A stretch of DNA of 64,000 nt from Metellina segmentata (GCA_947359465.1 OX375873.1:59801573-59865572), one strand, 5' to 3'; shown: positions 13,280 to 28,842, counted from the stretch's first letter. Notes: generated from the sequence alone by a model not told the origin. Numbers and translations: made by a program.

Positions 13280-13910
13280 AATTACTTAGTAGTTTGTAAA
13301 CAAACTTCCAAAAGTTCTTTCCTATATCCAATTCATCTATCCGAAAATTTATTTCATCAAACGGATACAAGGGAACAATTAAGTTCTACGCTTAGAAAAC
13401 AAATTTTATATGTTTAAAGCGAAATGATTACTTTAACTCTTATGTCTACGAAACATGTTGATAAAAAGATAAACTAAATTATAAGAATTACATCCAATTT
13501 CACATTAATTAACTCTGGAATACTATTCATCATTTACTGTTGTGTTGTTGTTACTAATCCCCGACATGGTCTCCTTAAATTAGACCAAGTCCACAAGACC
13601 ATAAACCTCCAAAAAGTCCAAGAAAAGTAGAGGTTCCATTTTCTATTACAGTTAAATAAGATATGGATGATAATGTTGACTAATGGATCATTGAAGTAAT
13701 CTAATTACAATTGAATAGATTCTAAATGGTAAACGACCAACCCTACTCTCCTCCAAATATTTAATTCATGTATCGTAAAATATATCTTACGGATATTGCG
13801 GAACAACTACTTCATATACCTAGAAAACGAATTTTATGAGTTTTAAACCAAATGATTACTTTATAACTCATGTCTACAAGAAATGCTAGTAAATGAAGAA
13901 ACTTAATTAT
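13280..13910 (+). repeat. Old direct duplication, offset about 430 bp
   Basis: Blocks at 13,310-13,480 (ACGGATACAAGGGAACAA, TTAGAAAACAAATTTTAT, AAATGATTACTTTAACTC) recur at about 13,740-13,905 (ACGGATATTGCGGAACAA, CTAGAAAACGAATTTTATG, AAATGATTACTTTATAACTC). Confidence 0.7.
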
Positions 13911-14179
13911 TATATTGCTTCCTGATATAAGGTAGACTGAAATTTAAATTCCTTGTAGTATTTATTTTACATGTGCATTACTGTTTTAAAAAAATGCTAG
14001 TGTTATAATCTTCCTTAAAACCACAGTACGCAACAAAAGTGTTGACATTCACAACCTCATCCCACGAATAAACTGTAGCACATCGCTGTATTAGGTTTAC
14101 AATGGAAGGCGCTACTTTTATGCATTTTTATCAACACAGTTTCAAAAAATCTATGAAAAACCATTTCAACAAATGAGAG

Positions 14180-14814
14180 CATATTTTACCTCCAGGGCGA
14201 GGATTCATATTACGGGCCGTCTCCTTTTCCTAAAACCTTGCTCCGTTATAGGCTTCCAAAGATAAGACAACAATGGCACGGGTAGTTTGTTCGCCAAACT
14301 CATCAGCTCCTTTCGATCATAAAGGCAATCAAGAGCCGAATATTAGCAGTGCCTGGAAAAGGGACAGAGTGGAGCAACAACCAAAAAACGGCTTTCAGGT
14401 GAAGACGATTAAACGTGGAATGCCTGAGGGATTGAAGTGGCAGAGATGATACGTTTTGACACTCCTGTGACAATGAAGTCGCTAATCCGCTGGAAATGCT
14501 CCGCATCCGGTGTTTTTATGCCGCTCCTTCTTTCGATTATCATTAACAGAGAGATAAAGCGGCACATAAAGTTCTTCGGGTTCTGTAATTTCCGCTTCAG
14601 TCAACCGAGAGGACGATAACAGCCTGGAAAAAGTCCCTTTTTGTTTGAATTTGAGCATGAAACAAGTTTGGTCTTTGCTTTTTGCCGAGTTATTAAGTTT
14701 CGAGTGTCGTAAACAGCGAAGATTGGCCTTCCCCGGTTGAGGCACTCTTTCCAAAAAATCGGTTGTTAGAAAGAAATAGGGGTTCTCAAACAACGTCAAG
14801 GAGATGGGACCCTA
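14180..14814. other. GC-elevated single-copy block
   Basis: Overlapping 60- to 105-codon frames occur on both strands, none with a recognisable domain. Base composition departs from the AT-rich background and it is not repeated here. Candidate conserved non-coding element or unrecognised exon. Confidence 0.35.
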
Positions 14815-15750
14815 GTTTCATTTTTGGGGGCCTTTACTTTGTCCTAGGAAACTTCGAACAATTCAGATAACAATCAAGAAGTGTTGTAAGGATTGGTAGA
14901 ACGATGGCTACCTCGTTTTATTTTTGTTATCCCTACCTTGGTAGTAGAAAACCATTGAACTGTAAAGATAACAATAAAGTAAAGCGTTGTAACAATTAGG
15001 AAGGGTGGAAAAGCAATTTAAAACCAAAATTTTGTTATTGTGGTCTTCTCATTTTGTTTTATGAAACTTCGAACTCTTCATAAGACAATCAAGGAATCTA
15101 TGTTAGATTGGCTGGTTGGAAGAGCAACTGTCACCCAAATTTTCCTGTTTGCTGTCCTTTACTTTATTCTGTGAAACTTCAAACTATTCAAATAAGATTA
15201 AAGGTGTATTGCAAAGATTGATGGAACAATTATCATCTATAGCTTTATTTTGTGTCGTCGACTTATCGTCGACGGAAGTCGTCGTAATCGTCGACTTATA
15301 AAGATAGCAATCAAATAAAGCTTTGTAACATTGGGGTAAGGTGTAAAACAATTGACACTCAAAGTTTTATTTCTGTGCGGAAATTTGTCTTCGTTCTGGG
15401 AAACTGAACTATTCATGTAACGATCAGCTAAACTTCTGTGGCAAGTTATTCACAGGTTGGCAAAACAATTGTTACACAAAGCTTCATGTTTAGGGTCCTT
15501 TACTTTATCCTGATAAACATCAAAGTGGTCAAACAACAATCAAGAAAAGTGTTGTATCAGTTGGTTGTTTGATCTAACAATTTCTACACAAATTTTAATT
15601 TTTGTATTTCTTCGTTACGGAAAACATTGAACAAGATAATAATCGTTAGATCAATGGTAGGGTACTAAAACAATTGACAACCAAAGTATCAATTTTGTGG
15701 TCCTTGTCTTAGTTTTGGAAAATTTTGAATTTCTCTTATAACAATCAAGG
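14815..15750 (+). repeat. Degenerate tandem array, unit about 108 bp, about nine copies
   Basis: GAAACTTCGAAC-like words recur near 14,848, 15,064, 15,172, 15,397 and 15,510, with weaker matches between and after, at 100 to 116 bp spacing. Each is followed by AACAATCAAG, a GGTTG/GATTGG word, an ACAATTG word and TTTTATTTTTGTG. A TCGTCGAC-rich patch lies at 15,256-15,297. It is an old, heavily mutated array. Confidence 0.8.
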
Positions 15751-15754
15751 TAGG

Positions 15755-15870
15755 TAGATAATTGATTAACGTCGCACTAGAGCAACACAATGTGCTGTTG
15801 GTGAAGGTTCAGATTTTCCCCAAGGGAAAGATCCGAATACAAAAACCGTAGTTCCGAACAACGGCCTGAT
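15755..15870 (+). repeat. Dispersed repeat core (TTAACGTC...ACTAGAGCAACACAA)
   Basis: TTAACGTCGCACTAGAGCAA followed by CACAATGTGC. The same core appears on the minus strand at 25,511-25,542 and, more diverged, once in each unit of the 194-bp array (for example 62,621-62,650). It abuts the right edge of the 108-bp array. Confidence 0.7.
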
Positions 15871-18009
15871 GACGAGATAACGTTGTACTAATAACATCGC
15901 ACTGTAACATTGTACAAATAATTATACTAATTCATAAATTGCATACGAGATGTAGGACAACTTGAGATCGAATTTGACAACCCTTCAGAATGTGTCAAAT
16001 TGCAATATCATGATTTCTGCACAATTTTGTGATTAATTTCATCCTAAACGCGGTTTGTGCAAACATGAGTATTAAAATACTTATCATTTTATTTGCCAAA
16101 ACTCCACACCTTTTTACATAAAAATAAATTTATTTTTAGTCAAGCATGTTCGTGAAGTATTTTAAAGTTCGGTACTTTCTTCTTTGTTGAAGTAACTTCT
16201 ACTTTAAAAAAAAACTAGTTCTAGAATAAATACTTCTTTTAAAAAATTATGTCAAGCATAACGCATATGATATTAATGAATTAAATGTTATTTTAAGAAA
16301 AATTAAGTGCAAGAACCTCATTAAAATTAAATCCCTTATTTTGCCCAGAACGATATATTTTGTTCAGGACAGAGTGAAAATCCAAGTAGTTAAATAAAAT
16401 TGTCCCTTGCCGGACTACATGGCAATTTTTCAACGAGAAGATAAACTATCAGAAGCCATGATATCAATACGCTTGTGTAAATGGAAACTATCCACAATAC
16501 TTTCGTGCAAGTTAATTGCATAGTTAATTGATTTTCATTGAATAACATTGTTTTTACACACTAGAAGATGAAATTTAACAAAAATCAAATAAAACATAGA
16601 ATGAGAAAACAAAATATTCCTATCAACCGAGGTATGAAACATGTCGCATATTCCTCAGAAAAAAGTACTTGTAAAGTTCGGTTCCGATACTCGACGCTCT
16701 CCAGTCAGGCCATTTAATAACACCGTCAGAAAACTGATACGCTCGCTCCTCTTAGCAGCAAAGCCCCCCTAATATGCAACTCCGTCGCAACTGCGTTAAT
16801 GCCTGGAAAGAAACTTCCCCGGAACGAAAAATCACCACGCTTGACCGCCCTGGGAAGTGCAATTTCCCGTCTTTCCACTTTTCCAAAACCGCCTCCCAAA
16901 AACCTATATTTTACGCTCCCGTAAACGGGATCGATCGCGAACATGTGTCCACTTCGGAACGAAAACTTCTGCCAAACTCACATCTCTCCAGGAAAAATAA
17001 TTAGACGGCTGACTCTTCATCTCTTATTGCTATTTATTTGCCTCTAATGGCGGGGAATAGGGGAAGTCTGGCACCTTTTTTTTCGCCGGTTTATGGAGTG
17101 AAAAAAGAGTGAGAAGGTCTCATTCCACAACTCTCAAATTCTGAAAGGAGTTATGGGCGAAGTTATTTTTTTTTTGCTTCACGCTTCACTTAAAGTTGGA
17201 AACTTGAAGTTTTCTTTAATTATTCCTGCAGTTAAATACTTCGAGACGACCAATGGAACTTTGATAAAGGAAACTAACAATTGCTAATGAGGCAGACGAT
17301 AAAAGAAGCATTTTTCAGAATGTTGTTGACAATGAGAGGAAAACCTCTCATATTAGTAATTACTTGCTATCGTGTTGTCGTTTTTGTGGGGTGTATAGAT
17401 TCATTGAAGACTGTCATTGGTTGGAAATAATTAGACGTCATCCTTACGTAAGTTTTAGGGTTATCTAAAATATAATTTCAATTGCTTATTCAGTTCATTG
17501 AACAAATAGACCTTTTCGAATGCACGAATTTATTCTACTGCATTTTTTTAGTAATAGTTTCAATGTTCCTGGAAGAATAAGAAATGTACTGTCCATATGG
17601 AACCTTACATAACTTCTTCTAATTATTCCTGTATGCCCAAGAGATTTCGCTGCATCACAGTTTGTAACAGAGGAATTTTTTTTTACTCTCTGGTGCGAAG
17701 CTTAGACGGTTTACTCTTAGAGAGGCTAGATGGAGCTCTTTTTTGGTCAATTAATCTAGAGTAACTTCGTTTTTTGCAGTTAATGTGCTTCACGTTTTCA
17801 TTGCGAGTATGACGTGTAAAAACCTATTCCTTAACATTTCACATTTACCGACATTGTGGTGCCATGATGACTAACTTTCAAATGACTGTTGGAGAAAATC
17901 AATTTAATAATATAATTTAAAGCTTCATGCTATTTTGTTTTTTTAGTACACACACTCTTTGTAAGTCAGAGCATCAAAAATAATTTGGTGTAAATTCTGC
18001 TATTTTCCT
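15871..18009. other. Non-coding DNA with a GC-elevated block
   Basis: 16,690-17,130 is GC-elevated with overlapping 72- and 76-codon frames on opposite strands; neither shows a family motif. The flanking parts are AT-rich and featureless. Confidence 0.4.
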
Positions 18010-19160
18010 ACACCACGCGTTGACTTGTCACGCATAAATGACATCGAAACAAACATAGAATCCTTTTAATATACGCATGCCAAAAAGTCCAAAATAACCG
18101 CAAACCGCAAAATAAAGAGCAAACAAGAGTCAAACTAACTTAACCCACAAGGAAAACGTCACTTCTCCATGTTCCAGACCACTGGATTTTTATTAGCCAA
18201 GACAGGAAGAGATGAAACAAACTCTTAAAAACATTTATTTTTACATTTGCGAGTCTTCCCGAGAATTGATAATTTTTATAACCATCTCCATTTAATCTTC
18301 CTTTAAAATTTGACCTAATATTGTCTGTCTTCTGGCATAGAATAAAAATGTGTTTCGGTGTTTTATTTTTTGATACGTACAATACTTCCCCACACATCCA
18401 AAAGGAACTAATTACATTCCCCAAACACACTTAGATTTGGCATGCATAAATCACAATGAAACTGACACCTAAATGAACACTTGATTCACTTTAGACACGC
18501 GTAACTAGTTCCCATACCTCACCCCAAATCGCAAAATCAAAAGCAAATCAAAGTCAAACTAACTGCACACCCAAAAAGGATCTCTGAAACCCCAACCACG
18601 TGGTCTTTCTAAGCCAAAACAGGATGTTACTAAATACACTCCTAATACTTTTTGCAAGTCTTCCAGGGCTTCAGTAAAATTTATAACCATCTTCAGTTAA
18701 TTTTATTTTCAAATTCTATTTCTTGTAACTTAAATAAATTATTTTGTATAATACTAGTTGTATACTCATCGTGCCTCTACAGAATGGCGAGAAATGAATT
18801 ACATTTTATCTTCTGGCATAGGATATAAATAAAATGTAGCTATTTTATTTTTTGCTACTTACACACTTCCTTACTTTGTTAAGTCAACACATCATTAATC
18901 ACTTCGCACAAAGCACGACATTCTCCCTAAACACACGTAGATTTGTCACACCTGAATCACATTGAAGTTGACATTAAAAAAAACATTTATTTCTTTCAAG
19001 ACACGCATACAAACAAGTCGAAAATCAACCTAAGCCTCAAAAGAAAAAGCAAACACCAACAACCTCACACCCAAGAAACAGATCTCCAAAGCCCCAACCA
19101 CGGGGTCTTTGTAAGCCAAGACAGGAAGAGACGAAACAAACTCCTAAAGACATTTACGAG
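18010..19160 (+). repeat. Three-copy degenerate tandem repeat, unit about 410-510 bp
   Basis: AGCCAAGACAGGAAGAG-type words at 18,194, 18,612 and 19,114, AGTCAAACTAACT-type words before them and a CATAAATCACA/CTGAATCACA block before those, keep the same order in each unit. The 118-codon frame at 18,943-19,299 overlaps the last unit and has no family resemblance. Confidence 0.75.
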
Positions 19161-19781
19161 ACTATCCGAGCTTCGAAGTCATAAAAGAGACCCTTCCTCA
19201 TTAACTACTCCCTTGACTTTTGACCCAAGAGAGGGAGTTTGTATCTCGCGTCGACAATTAAAGAGACAGGAGGATATGAACTGCGAGAGAGGATGGTGAC
19301 AGCAAATCCAGAAGCACAAAGGCATCCCGACCCACAACTTTTCTCTGATGAAAGGTATGGTCGTGATGTCTCATTCAAGCAGTTTCCTTCTGCAGCTATT
19401 CTCCCGCACCATCACAGTGTTTAAGAAACGAGTGGTGTGTCTTTAAGGACCGTTTACATTGTTCCGTACTGACGGATGGAGGCGTCTGTATCACCCGGAA
19501 GTCTTGCGCCCAATCAATACTTGAGGGGATACCGAGGATCATTAAAATTAGTTTAGAACTCGTCTCATTACTTTCTGGCACAACTTTTGTCTTTTAATGC
19601 ACGTTTGAAATGGTTAGAATGGTACTGGGATAATTAAGAATCGTGGTTATTTCCGAGTACATTTTAAGATATTCCTTATGAGAAGTATAGTAAAATTTAT
19701 CGTAAGGTAACAAGGAATTAGATGTTTGAGTGTCAAACTCTCTGCAAACTGCAAAAATGTGTTTTTGAGATAAAATTAGTT

Positions 19782-19816
<35 letters not shown>

Positions 19817-20152
19817 GGTATTATGATAATGGTATCCAAGGTCCCGTAAATTTCTCTTTCTAAGCATACTGCTTCTGAGTAGAAATTTAATCGAGAGATT
19901 TGCAACTTTTGTAAACGTGCATAAAATTAGAGATGATCCTTTAATAGACACTATACGATAAGTTTTCAACATTAGCGTGAGACGCATCATTAATTTTGAT
20001 AGGGGATCTTTACAAATTGATTTAGTTGTCAGAAAATTAATTATTTTTATTTTATACTCCTTGTTAAATAGTTAATCTGTTTTACTTTGATACATTTTTT
20101 TTTAAATTTCTGATAATTCATAGTGCAACATTAATAGACAGGGTCTATTACA
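19161..20152. other. Non-coding DNA left of the Helitron pair
   Basis: Holds the (CT)n tract and nothing else I can name. It supplies the left target flank (CTATTACA) of the Helitron pair. Confidence 0.5.
19787..19816. repeat. (CT)n microsatellite
   Basis: An uninterrupted run of about 15 CT units ending in TAGG. Confidence 0.97.
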
Positions 20153-20266
20153 TCTATATAAATAAGAATGGAGTGTTTGTTTGTACATTCAATATTTTCG
20201 ACCCATTTCAAGTTTTCTATCCGTTTTGGACCCTTCTGATGCCGAATCCGCCTTTTTCTCGTTTGG

Positions 20267-20301
<35 letters not shown>

Positions 20302-21836
20302 ATGTTGTGCCCTATACACGTCCACGCGGTTTAAGATATTTTCATGAAAATTTGCATACAGTGAGTACTTATCTTCATTTAGTGAGTGGCATTGGTTGCG
20401 AAAGTCTGTCTGTCCGTCTTTCTGTTCTATGCTCGATTTTGTGTTAGTGTGTTTGTGTAAACATCACATGAATTATATTCCAGATATTTGATTGCATTGT
20501 ATTTTATTTTATACATTATCGATTAGTTTAGTGAATGCGATATTAAACATTTCTTTATTGTTATATTTAGTTGAGTTTCATGCTAAAACACCTGAGTAAG
20601 TATACTTAAATCAACCATAATTTGGTAGTTTGGGAAAAATTGGAATGTCTATTGAATATTACGATTACTTCGATTGATTTACCAGTACTGCTGAAAAAGT
20701 AATTATTCTTCAAAAAAAATTTTTTTTTTTTATGGAATTTCATCTCTGATACTTCATTTATTTCGAGTCTTGTTTTTATTCTTTGCGCAATGAAAACGAT
20801 TTAAGAATATTTGGGACAGACGATATTTTTCAATGAAACGAGAATGAACAAGATCGCGCGAGCAGCGATATTTTTTTTGGTTCTTTCGCTCTGAATTAAT
20901 TTCACATTTCTAAATTTTGTAAACTTTTAGTTCTAAGTTGTGGCAACTGTGCGAGATCAAGAGATAAAATTGAATCACAAATTAATATCTTTAGAACAAT
21001 TTTTTGCGACATCTTTTATTTTGTTTTACTTCGCTGTTTCCTGTTTTAAACATTTATTATTTTAATAAATGTGTTTTCCTTCTCATAACACGCAACAGCA
21101 CCACAAAGTATTAGACTTAAAAATATTAGGTAAGTCAGTATAAATTTTCAGTAAATTTTAAGTGTAATACCATTATTGAAAGAATAATGCCGTTATTTAA
21201 AGAATAATACCGTTATTTAAAGAATAATGCCGTTATTGAAAGAGTAATGCCGGTATTTATAGAATAAAGCAGTTATTTAAAGAATAATGCCGTTATTTAA
21301 AGAATAATGCCTTTATTGAAAGAATAATAATGTTTATTAATCCAAACTGGAACTTTTTCAAACATTAAAAAATTCGTTGTAATAATGACATTAGAAGATT
21401 GCAAAATTTCACAATGTCGCATACCGGAGGCAAGAGTGCCACAAGTAAAAAAATATTGTTTTGTTGACTATGAGTGCGAGAGCACTCGCCTTAAATCGTA
21501 ATTTTAATTAATTGAGTTGAACATGAAAAGAACTTAAGAAAGGGAATTCCAAATCTTCCTATAAATCGTCTTTTATAGTAGTAACCTTAGTATCACCTTT
21601 CGTCATTTTGTAGCTTTGTCATACAGCAATTGTGCGATGTATGTGAAATGTATTACATGAATGGATATGCATGTGTAGGATTTGTGTCCAAAGTAAGTTG
21701 TAGAAAATATAAAGATGGCGAAATATGTTAAAATAAATTTTTATTCCACAAAAAACGTAAGTCATTATATATTTTGATTATCTCTTCAATCTAGAGTAAA
21801 CCAATTAAAACCGAGTAAGGTCGGGTATTTTGCTAG
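20153..21836 (+). mobile_element. Non-autonomous Helitron, copy 1 of a head-to-tail pair
   Basis: It starts with TCTATATAAATAAGAATGG after an A and ends with TTTTGCTAG before a T, the A/T insertion signature of Helitrons. A short hairpin CCGAGTAAGGTCGG lies just inside the CTAG end. The element is 1,684 bp. Inside are a TCTG tetranucleotide tract (20,267-20,302) and a 20-bp minisatellite (21,161-21,330). I see no Rep/helicase coding sequence, so it is taken as non-autonomous. Frames over the TCTG tract are artefacts. Confidence 0.85.
21161..21330 (+). repeat. 20-bp minisatellite inside Helitron copy 1
   Basis: About eight units of AGAATAATGCCGTTATTTAA run in exact 20-bp register with one or two changes each. 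The paired array in copy 2 has about six units, so copy number changed after the copies separated. Confidence 0.9.
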
Positions 21837-21838
21837 TA

Positions 21839-21969
21839 TCTATATAAATAAGAATGGAGTGTTTGTTTGTACATTTAATATTTTCGACCCATTTCAAGTT
21901 TTCTATCCGTTTTGGACCCTTCTGATGCCGAATCCGCCTTTTTCTCGTTTGGTGTCTGTCTGTCTGTCC

Positions 21970-22003
<34 letters not shown>

Positions 22004-23496
22004 ATGTATGTTGTGCCCTATACACGTCCACACGGTTCAATATATTTTCATGGAAATTTGCATACAGTGAGTACTTATCTTCATTTAGTGAGTGGAATTG
22101 GTTGCGAAAGTCTGTCTGTCCGACTTTCTGTTCTACGTATGATTTTGTGTTTGTGTGTTTGTGCAAGCATCACATGCATTTTATTCAAGATATTAGATTG
22201 CAATTTATTTCATTTTATACACTATGTATTAGTTTAGTGAATGCAATATTAAACATTTTTTTATTATTATATTTAGTTGAGTTTCATGCTAAAACACCTG
22301 AGTAAGTATACTTAAATAAACCATAATTTGGTAGTTTTGGGAAAATTGGAATGTATATTGAATATTACGATAACTTCGATTGCTTTACCAGTACTGCTAA
22401 AAAAAATTATTCTTCAAAAAATTATTATTTTTAAATGGAATTATAGTTCTGATATTTCATTTATTTCGAGTCTTATTGTTGTTCTTTGCGCAATGAAAAC
22501 GATTTTCGAATACTTGGGACAGACGATATTTTTCAACGAACGGGAATGAACAAGATCGCGCGAATATTGATATTTTCTTTTTCTTTCACTCTGAATTAAT
22601 TTCACATTTCTAAATTTTGTGCACTTTTAGTTGTAAGTTGTGACAAAACTGTGCAAGATCAAGAGATAAAAATGAATCACAAATTAATATCTTTAAAACA
22701 ATTTTTTCCGACATCTTTTATTTTGTTTTATTTCGCTGTTTTCTGTTTTAAAAATTTATTATTTTAATAAATATGTTTTCCTTTTCATCACACTCAACAC
22801 CACCACAAAGTATTCGACTTAAAAATGGCAGGTAAGTCGGAATACATTTTCAGTAAATTTTAAGTGTGGTTAAGGCATTATTGAAATAATAATGCCGTTA
22901 TTTAAAGAATAATGCCGTTATTGAAAGAATAAAGCCGTTATTTAAAAAAAATGCCGTTATTTAAAGAATAATGTCGTTATTGAAAGAGTAATAATGTTTA
23001 AAATTTCCGAACTAGAACTTTTCAAACATTAAAAAATTCGTTGCCATAATGACAGGAGAAGATTGAAAAATTTCACTATGCCAAATACCGAATGCAAGAG
23101 TGCCGCAAGTAAACAAATATTGTTTTATTGACTGAGTGCGAGAGTACTCACCGCAAATCGTAATTTTTATTAATTGAGTTGAACACGAAAAGAACTTAAG
23201 AAAGGGAATTCCAAATCTCCCACAAAATCGTCTTTTGGAGTAGTAACCTTAGGGTCACCTTTCGTTATTTGTAGCTTTCTCAAACAGCAAGTGTGCGATG
23301 TATGTGAAATGTATTATATGAATGGATATGCATGTGTAGGATTTATGTCCAAAGTAAGTTGTAGAAATTATAAGGATGGCGAAAGGTGCTCAAATAAATT
23401 TTTATTCCACAAAAAACGTAAGTCATTATATATTTTTATTATCTCTTCAATCTAGAGTATACCAATTCAAACCGAGCAAGGTCGGGTATTTTGCTA

Positions 23497-23497
<1 letters not shown>
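21839..23497 (+). mobile_element. Non-autonomous Helitron, copy 2 of a head-to-tail pair
   Basis: This has the same start (TCTATATAAATAAGAATGG), same hairpin (CCGAGCAAGGTCGG) and same CTAG end as copy 1, at 1,659 bp. It begins two bases after copy 1 ends, separated by TA, and is followed directly by the (TA)n tract. The copies agree over their full length with scattered substitutions, a longer TCTG tract (21,954-22,005) and fewer 20-bp units (22,875-22,996). Neither encodes a recognisable protein. Confidence 0.85.
22875..22996 (+). repeat. 20-bp minisatellite inside Helitron copy 2
   Basis: About six units related to AGAATAATGCCGTTATTTAA, including one shortened by a base or two (TTTAAAAAAAATGCCG). 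It is the counterpart of the array in copy 1. Confidence 0.88.
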
Positions 23498-26325
<2,828 letters not shown>

Positions 26326-26967
26326 TCTATATATATAATTCTCTTACGTGGCTCACAAAAAAGACGTTATTTGTAATCGCGTTTTGGCAATACTGTACGA
26401 TTGTTTGTTTATAGCGAAGTCTCGCGCTTCGATTGAATTTATAGCGTTATCGGATGAAATTTTATTGAAAATAAAAGGAAATTTTAATGAGCTGTTGCAG
26501 TTAGTTTATAATAGAAATCAAAGAAAGCGGAGGATCTTTTCAGGGCCATTTAAAAAACGATCCTTTTCAGGACCAACAATTATAGTTCAACAAGACGCTT
26601 GCACTATAACTTTCGGCAACAAACTCAATGAAAAAGTGTGGGTCATTTGAGTGCTGGGAAAATTTACACACAAACAACATGCTGGGTATTCAATTTCCAA
26701 AGCAACGCTCACATTTCGAGTCAAAACTTGCACAAAGTTTTCATTTGAATTCCGATTTTAGAGATACTGTATATATCTTTTCTGTAATACAGCAAATTTA
26801 GATTTGAAAAACATTTCTTTGGTAACATATTTTGTAAACAATCCCTTCTGCTAGGACACATGTCTTCATTGAGGCGAGCGAAGCGAGCATAGGTTCGCGC
26901 AGCGAACCAATGAGGATTGCGATTCAATCCTTCGGGGGGTTAGCGAGCAAGGAGGCAGGCCCCCTAG
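26326..26967 (+). mobile_element. Non-autonomous Helitron of a second family
   Basis: It begins after an A with TCTATATATATAATTCTC and ends with CCCCCTAG before a T. Near the 3' end are a perfect 7-bp-stem hairpin (GGTTCGC at 26,892-26,898, GCGAACC at 26,902-26,908) and a G6/C5 pairing next to CTAG. The GCGAGCGAAGCGAGC block before the hairpin resembles arthropod Helitron 3' ends I recall. A 100-codon frame (26,348-26,650) has no recognisable domain. Confidence 0.82.
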
Positions 26968-27198
26968 TTTAAATAAAAGCACTACTGACCTCGTTAAACA
27001 AATGTATTTGATAATATTGGACTTTCATGAGGGGTAACTTTTGGTTGCTACGTTAAATTTGCGAGTTTTATTTTCCATTTTTCTGTTGTTTCCTTTCTTA
27101 TTTTGTTGTCCTTTTTTGTTTGTCCTGCATTAATAAATGTGTCGTCTTTTAACAGCCTCTGACGTAATTTATTCTTTAGCAAATAAAACTTCTTTTAG

Positions 27199-28842
27199 TG
27201 GGTCCCTAGACGATCAATATTATTGTCAATGTGATTGTCAATGAGGCTCATTGATAGAAATTTTGATTCATGGGCATTGACGGGAGCCATTGACGGCACC
27301 GATTGATCGTTTAAAATACGCAATTGTCAATCGTTCGGGCAGTATTGCTTTTATATTATCTAACCCATGTTTATTATCTTCGCGATCATTAAAGGTAGAG
27401 TAAAAATTTCAACGGATTCGAAATCTGCGGACAATTTTACTCCAGATACATACCTTAAATGTAAATTTTTGGAAATAAATAAGTTTTTAATTGAAGCTTT
27501 TATATTTTCGCAATACGAATTTAAGTAATACTAATATGTCAAATTACAACTTGGCATAGAAATATATATAAATTTTATTCAATTGGGACCAAGGACTAAC
27601 CAAACTACTAGATTAGAAGAAAAGAAATTAATAAAATTGCAGTTCTCCTAAAACATATTAATACAAAATATTTAAAAAATGAATACAAAAAAATTATTTC
27701 GATGTCGATGGCTTCATAAAATCTAACATATTCGTCTGACGACAGACACAATGCCTTCTTTTTTAAAGCAGAATTTCTTTGTAGCAAACAAATAACTTTT
27801 TTATTCCTTGTTTGGCATCTCTATAACGCGTTCTTCGTTGGATTCTATGTTTTCTAATTTTTTTAGCCCCATTCAACTAGCTGAGACTAAGATATGCGAC
27901 ATCGCCCAAAAACCATCGATTTTTTTTAAACATCGATATTTTAAACTTTCAAGCAATTTTAAAACACAGTGGATTTAAAAAATTTCCCCATTTCTTAAAA
28001 CTGGTTTAGTAACCTCAAACATTAATGTTCGCCGGGGAAGGGAGATTTAATTTGTCGTTCGCTGTGTTTATTCATTTATGACTAATATTTTTTTATGTTT
28101 TGAAAACATCGACATCCATGTCGCATCCGTAGCTGAAAACTTTTGTGATTTGTCCAGGTTGCGCGGATGATCTTCGATAGCCGTTCCTTTGGATTTGAGT
28201 GCAGGTGATTTGTAACAATTCCTTCCCTGAAAATTTGTCGACACAAAGGTATCTGGGTTACAAATCTCTATTATAATACAGCGTTTATATAGTTCTTTTT
28301 TGTAAAATAAACGCAAGCTAATTGTAAATTAGGCGAGCCCCACGAGAAGTGATTATTTCTGGGAACTGGAGTTTGTGAAGCTTTTAATTCCTTTGTATCG
28401 TGATTATCCCGAGTTATGGAAAGTTGAGTGAATATGTAAAAAAAAACAAAAGAAGTATTGCTTTGCAAAAAATTGTCGATGCGTTTAAACAAAATAAATA
28501 AGATTATACTGAGGAAAAATAAAAACAGAAAATTAATATTATGGGGACGATTCAGTATCTCGCAGAAAATTTAGTAAATGTTAATGAGTAAAGCGGCTCA
28601 GTTTATAGCTCTCTTTGGACCAGCGTCTTTTTCTATTTTCTTTTTTTTTTATGTTGCAAACAACCAAAATCAAAGCAAGAAATCCCAAATCTGAATTTCA
28701 AAACTCAAAAATGAAACACGTCACGCTCCTTCGAAAAACATTGACCGAATGAGATTGACGGATTTATTGAAACTACATTCAAGCACCTATCAATTGAAAC
28801 TGTCAATCACATTGACAATAAAATTGATCGTCTAGGGAGCCC
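27199..28842. mobile_element. DNA transposon with about 45-bp terminal inverted repeats, superfamily unclear
   Basis: The left end (GGGTCCCTAGACGATCAA, then TTATTGTCAATGTGATTG) is mirrored at the right end (CAATCACATTGACAATAA, TTGATCGTCTAGGGA). TTTAG flanks both sides as a possible 5-bp target duplication. ATTGAC/GTCAAT words recur within about 170 bp of each end, like transposase-binding subterminal repeats. The interior holds no recognisable transposase; minus-strand frames at 28,068-28,316 and 28,271-28,492 have no motif I know. An hAT-derived fragment sits inside. Confidence 0.82.
27880..28055 (+). mobile_element. hAT-derived fragment nested in the TIR element
   Basis: The segment aligns with the first ~185 bp of the hAT element at 31,288: shared blocks include CCCCATTTCTTAAAACTGG, AACCTCAAACATTAATG and TTCGCCGGGGAA. 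The terminal bases are degraded (ATATGCGACATCG). No right end is visible nearby. Confidence 0.8.

Noticed and set aside
16726..17004. Possible exon in a GC-elevated block (frames on both strands)
   Set aside because: Neither frame shows a known motif or convincing paired splice sites; kept only as a possible conserved block.
20181..22305. Frames with CLSVCLSVCL-type repeats resembling a cysteine-rich protein
   Set aside because: They translate the TCTG tetranucleotide tract within two Helitron copies; the copies differ in repeat number and frame.
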